DNA of 64,000 nucleotides from assembly GCA_013339895.1 (NCBI GenBank), contig JABACO010000017.1:2376749-2440748 (forward strand), written 5' to 3'. The notes beneath the pieces are model-generated. The model was not told where the DNA came from. It saw nothing but the letters and a program-made list of their open reading frames with translations, and made no database searches. Shown in pieces: positions 62,714 to 64,000 of this stretch. The DNA is from Ephydatia muelleri (taxonomy: Eukaryota; Porifera; Demospongiae; Spongillida; Spongillidae). The position numbers and the translations under genes are program-made. Numbering within the stretch: position 1 is the stretch's first letter; the number at the start of each line of letters is the position of its first letter.

Positions 62714-63507
62714 CAATATGGAACGTTCTTTACGAAAATGGGTCTTGTGGATTTTATTTTATAACATAAATTTTAAATCGATATATCTTCCGAAATATTA
62801 ACGCTATCGGGTTCCTATTTTTAACACAACATACCACACCATTACTATATGTGTAAATCCATGTTGGTGTCTTACACATGCGGGGTACCGACGTTTCGAG
62901 GTCCGATACCCCGTAGGGTTCAAAACGGCCACATCTTCAGGTAGGAGTGTCCAAATCGGTTCAAAATAGGTACCTATGTAGAAGGGTCCTACCGCTATTG
63001 ATTTGTTCTGTTTGTTAATTTTTGTTTTATCCGTTATGGAGATACAGGTGTGCAAAGAAATTGCATATTTCCCGGGCGTTACGCGTCATTAACATATTAC
63101 GAGGACGTCCTCGAAGCCAGTCGTAATACGTTAATGGCGCGTAACGCCCGGGAAATATGCAATTTCTTTGCACACTTGTATCTCCATAACGGATAAAGCA
63201 AAAATTAACGAACAGAACAAATCAATAGCGGTAGGACCCTTCTACATAGGTACCTATTTTGAACCGATTTGGACACTCCTACCTGAAGATGTGGCCGTTT
63301 TGAGCCCTACGGGGTATCGGACCTCGAAACGTCGTTACCCCGCATGTGTAAGACACCAAAATGGATTTTCACATATACTAATGGTGTGGTATGTTGTGTT
63401 AAAAATAGGAACCCGATAGCGTTAATAATTCGGAAGATATATCGATTTAAATTTTATGTTATAAAATAAAATCCACAAGACCCATTTTCGTATAGAACGT
63501 TCCATAT
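62714..63507. mobile_element. Large foldback element, ~380-bp arms
   Basis: The outer ends GGAACGTTCTTTACGAAAATG and its complement (GTATAGAACGTTCC) bound a 0.8-kb palindrome. The arms meet near 63095-63110, around GAGGACGTCCTC. Both arms contain the same 83-codon open frame on opposite strands (63055-62804 and 63168-63419, including VGPFYIGTYFEPIWTLLPED), differing at a few codons. It is best read as non-coding MITE DNA, but the mirrored frame is preserved. A diverged half copy is at 26385-26540. Confidence 0.9.
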
Positions 63508-63519
63508 ATGTACATGAAC

Positions 63520-63800
63520 ACTTGTGATTTAGGTGGTGAGCTGGGTGGGGTTTCATTTTTGTACATAGGCACTCCTGATGGCTGTTTACCCTTGTACATC
63601 ATCAAAGGTCGCCATGGAGGGAATCATGTGACTTGGACCAGACTGGTTGCCATGAAGATCATGTGATGTGCCTGTCAATAGCAGGGTAGGGTTTGTTCTC
63701 ACATGTGCTATTGTATACACAGGCACTCCTCAATGCCATTTGAACATCATTTTGGAGGGTATCATGTGACTTTTATCAGTCTGGTTGCCATGTGACTGCT
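63520..63800 (+). repeat. Imperfect tandem repeat
   Basis: GTACATAGGCACTCCTGATG ... GGAGGGAATCATGTGACTTG ... CTGGTTGCCATG recurs as GTATACACAGGCACTCCTCAA ... GGAGGGTATCATGTGACTTT ... CTGGTTGCCATGTGAC about 150-165 bp later. Two units are seen; more may follow outside the window. Confidence 0.75.
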
Positions 63801-64000
63801 GAGCAATAGAAAGAGCAAATTTTAAACTAAACAGAATTGTATTTGTGCATAGATGTTACTTTTCAGTCATTATTGTATGAAATGGGTGACTCATAACTAT
63901 ATTTTGTTGTGCATGTGTGACCTTACTAAGCCCCTGAACCATGGTTCCACCATCACATATGGCTTTTACTTGGGTGTTGGAATTCTACTGGCCAATTGTC

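Noticed and set aside
62804-63419. Two mirrored 83-codon frames as small genes
   Set aside because: They are the two arms of one palindromic element, and the match is explained by the inverted repeat.

Overview
This window looks like nuclear DNA from an early-branching animal, most likely a demosponge of the Amphimedon type. The DNA is AT-rich. Genes are split by short GT-AG introns, several of them exactly 54 bp. A receptor tyrosine kinase with immunoglobulin and fibronectin-like domains sits near a TKL-type cytoplasmic kinase, and a single-exon 7TM receptor is duplicated in tandem. Many foldback elements (MITEs), microsatellites and decayed transposons surround them. The organism is inferred from gene families and architecture, since no database was available.

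Layout. 1-3.3 kb: a decayed LINE. 3.3-17.6 kb (minus strand): a five-exon Kelch-repeat gene of 394 codons whose large introns hold a second LINE, Ty3/Gypsy fossils, foldback elements and nested repeats. 17.6-20.7 kb: repeats only. 20.7-29.5 kb (minus): an 11-exon, 531-residue single-pass receptor with Ig/FN3-like ectodomain but no kinase. 29.5-31.9 kb: gene-poor. 31.9-37.7 kb: a 538-codon TKL-type kinase gene (minus, two single-base frame disruptions) lying between two inverted copies of an integrase-like element, with a 210-bp CA repeat at its upstream side. 37.9-47.4 kb (plus): a partial tandem duplication of a receptor 5' end, then a complete 16-exon receptor tyrosine kinase of 781 residues. 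47.4-53.5 kb: gene-poor, with an integrase/cysteine-protease-type element fossil. 53.5-60 kb (plus): two tandem 7TM receptor genes (the first disrupted, the second intact) and a small third fragment, separated by a PIF/Harbinger transposase, an hAT remnant and a foldback element. 60-64 kb: mostly repeats, one orphan exon and a 0.8-kb foldback element.

Exon coordinates for the Kelch gene, both receptors and the kinase were derived by reading splice sites and testing phase. In the first three, every junction keeps frame and the exon lengths sum to whole codons, which is strong internal support.

The most interesting theme is a local receptor family. The kinase-less receptor at 20.7-29.5 kb and the full tyrosine kinase at 40.8-47.4 kb share exon order, phases and even a matching 54-bp intron, but point away from each other. 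They could form a decoy/signalling pair or a diversifying recognition family; the function is inference. The second theme is an unusually dense set of foldback elements, several present both as whole palindromes and as diverged half copies elsewhere in the window.
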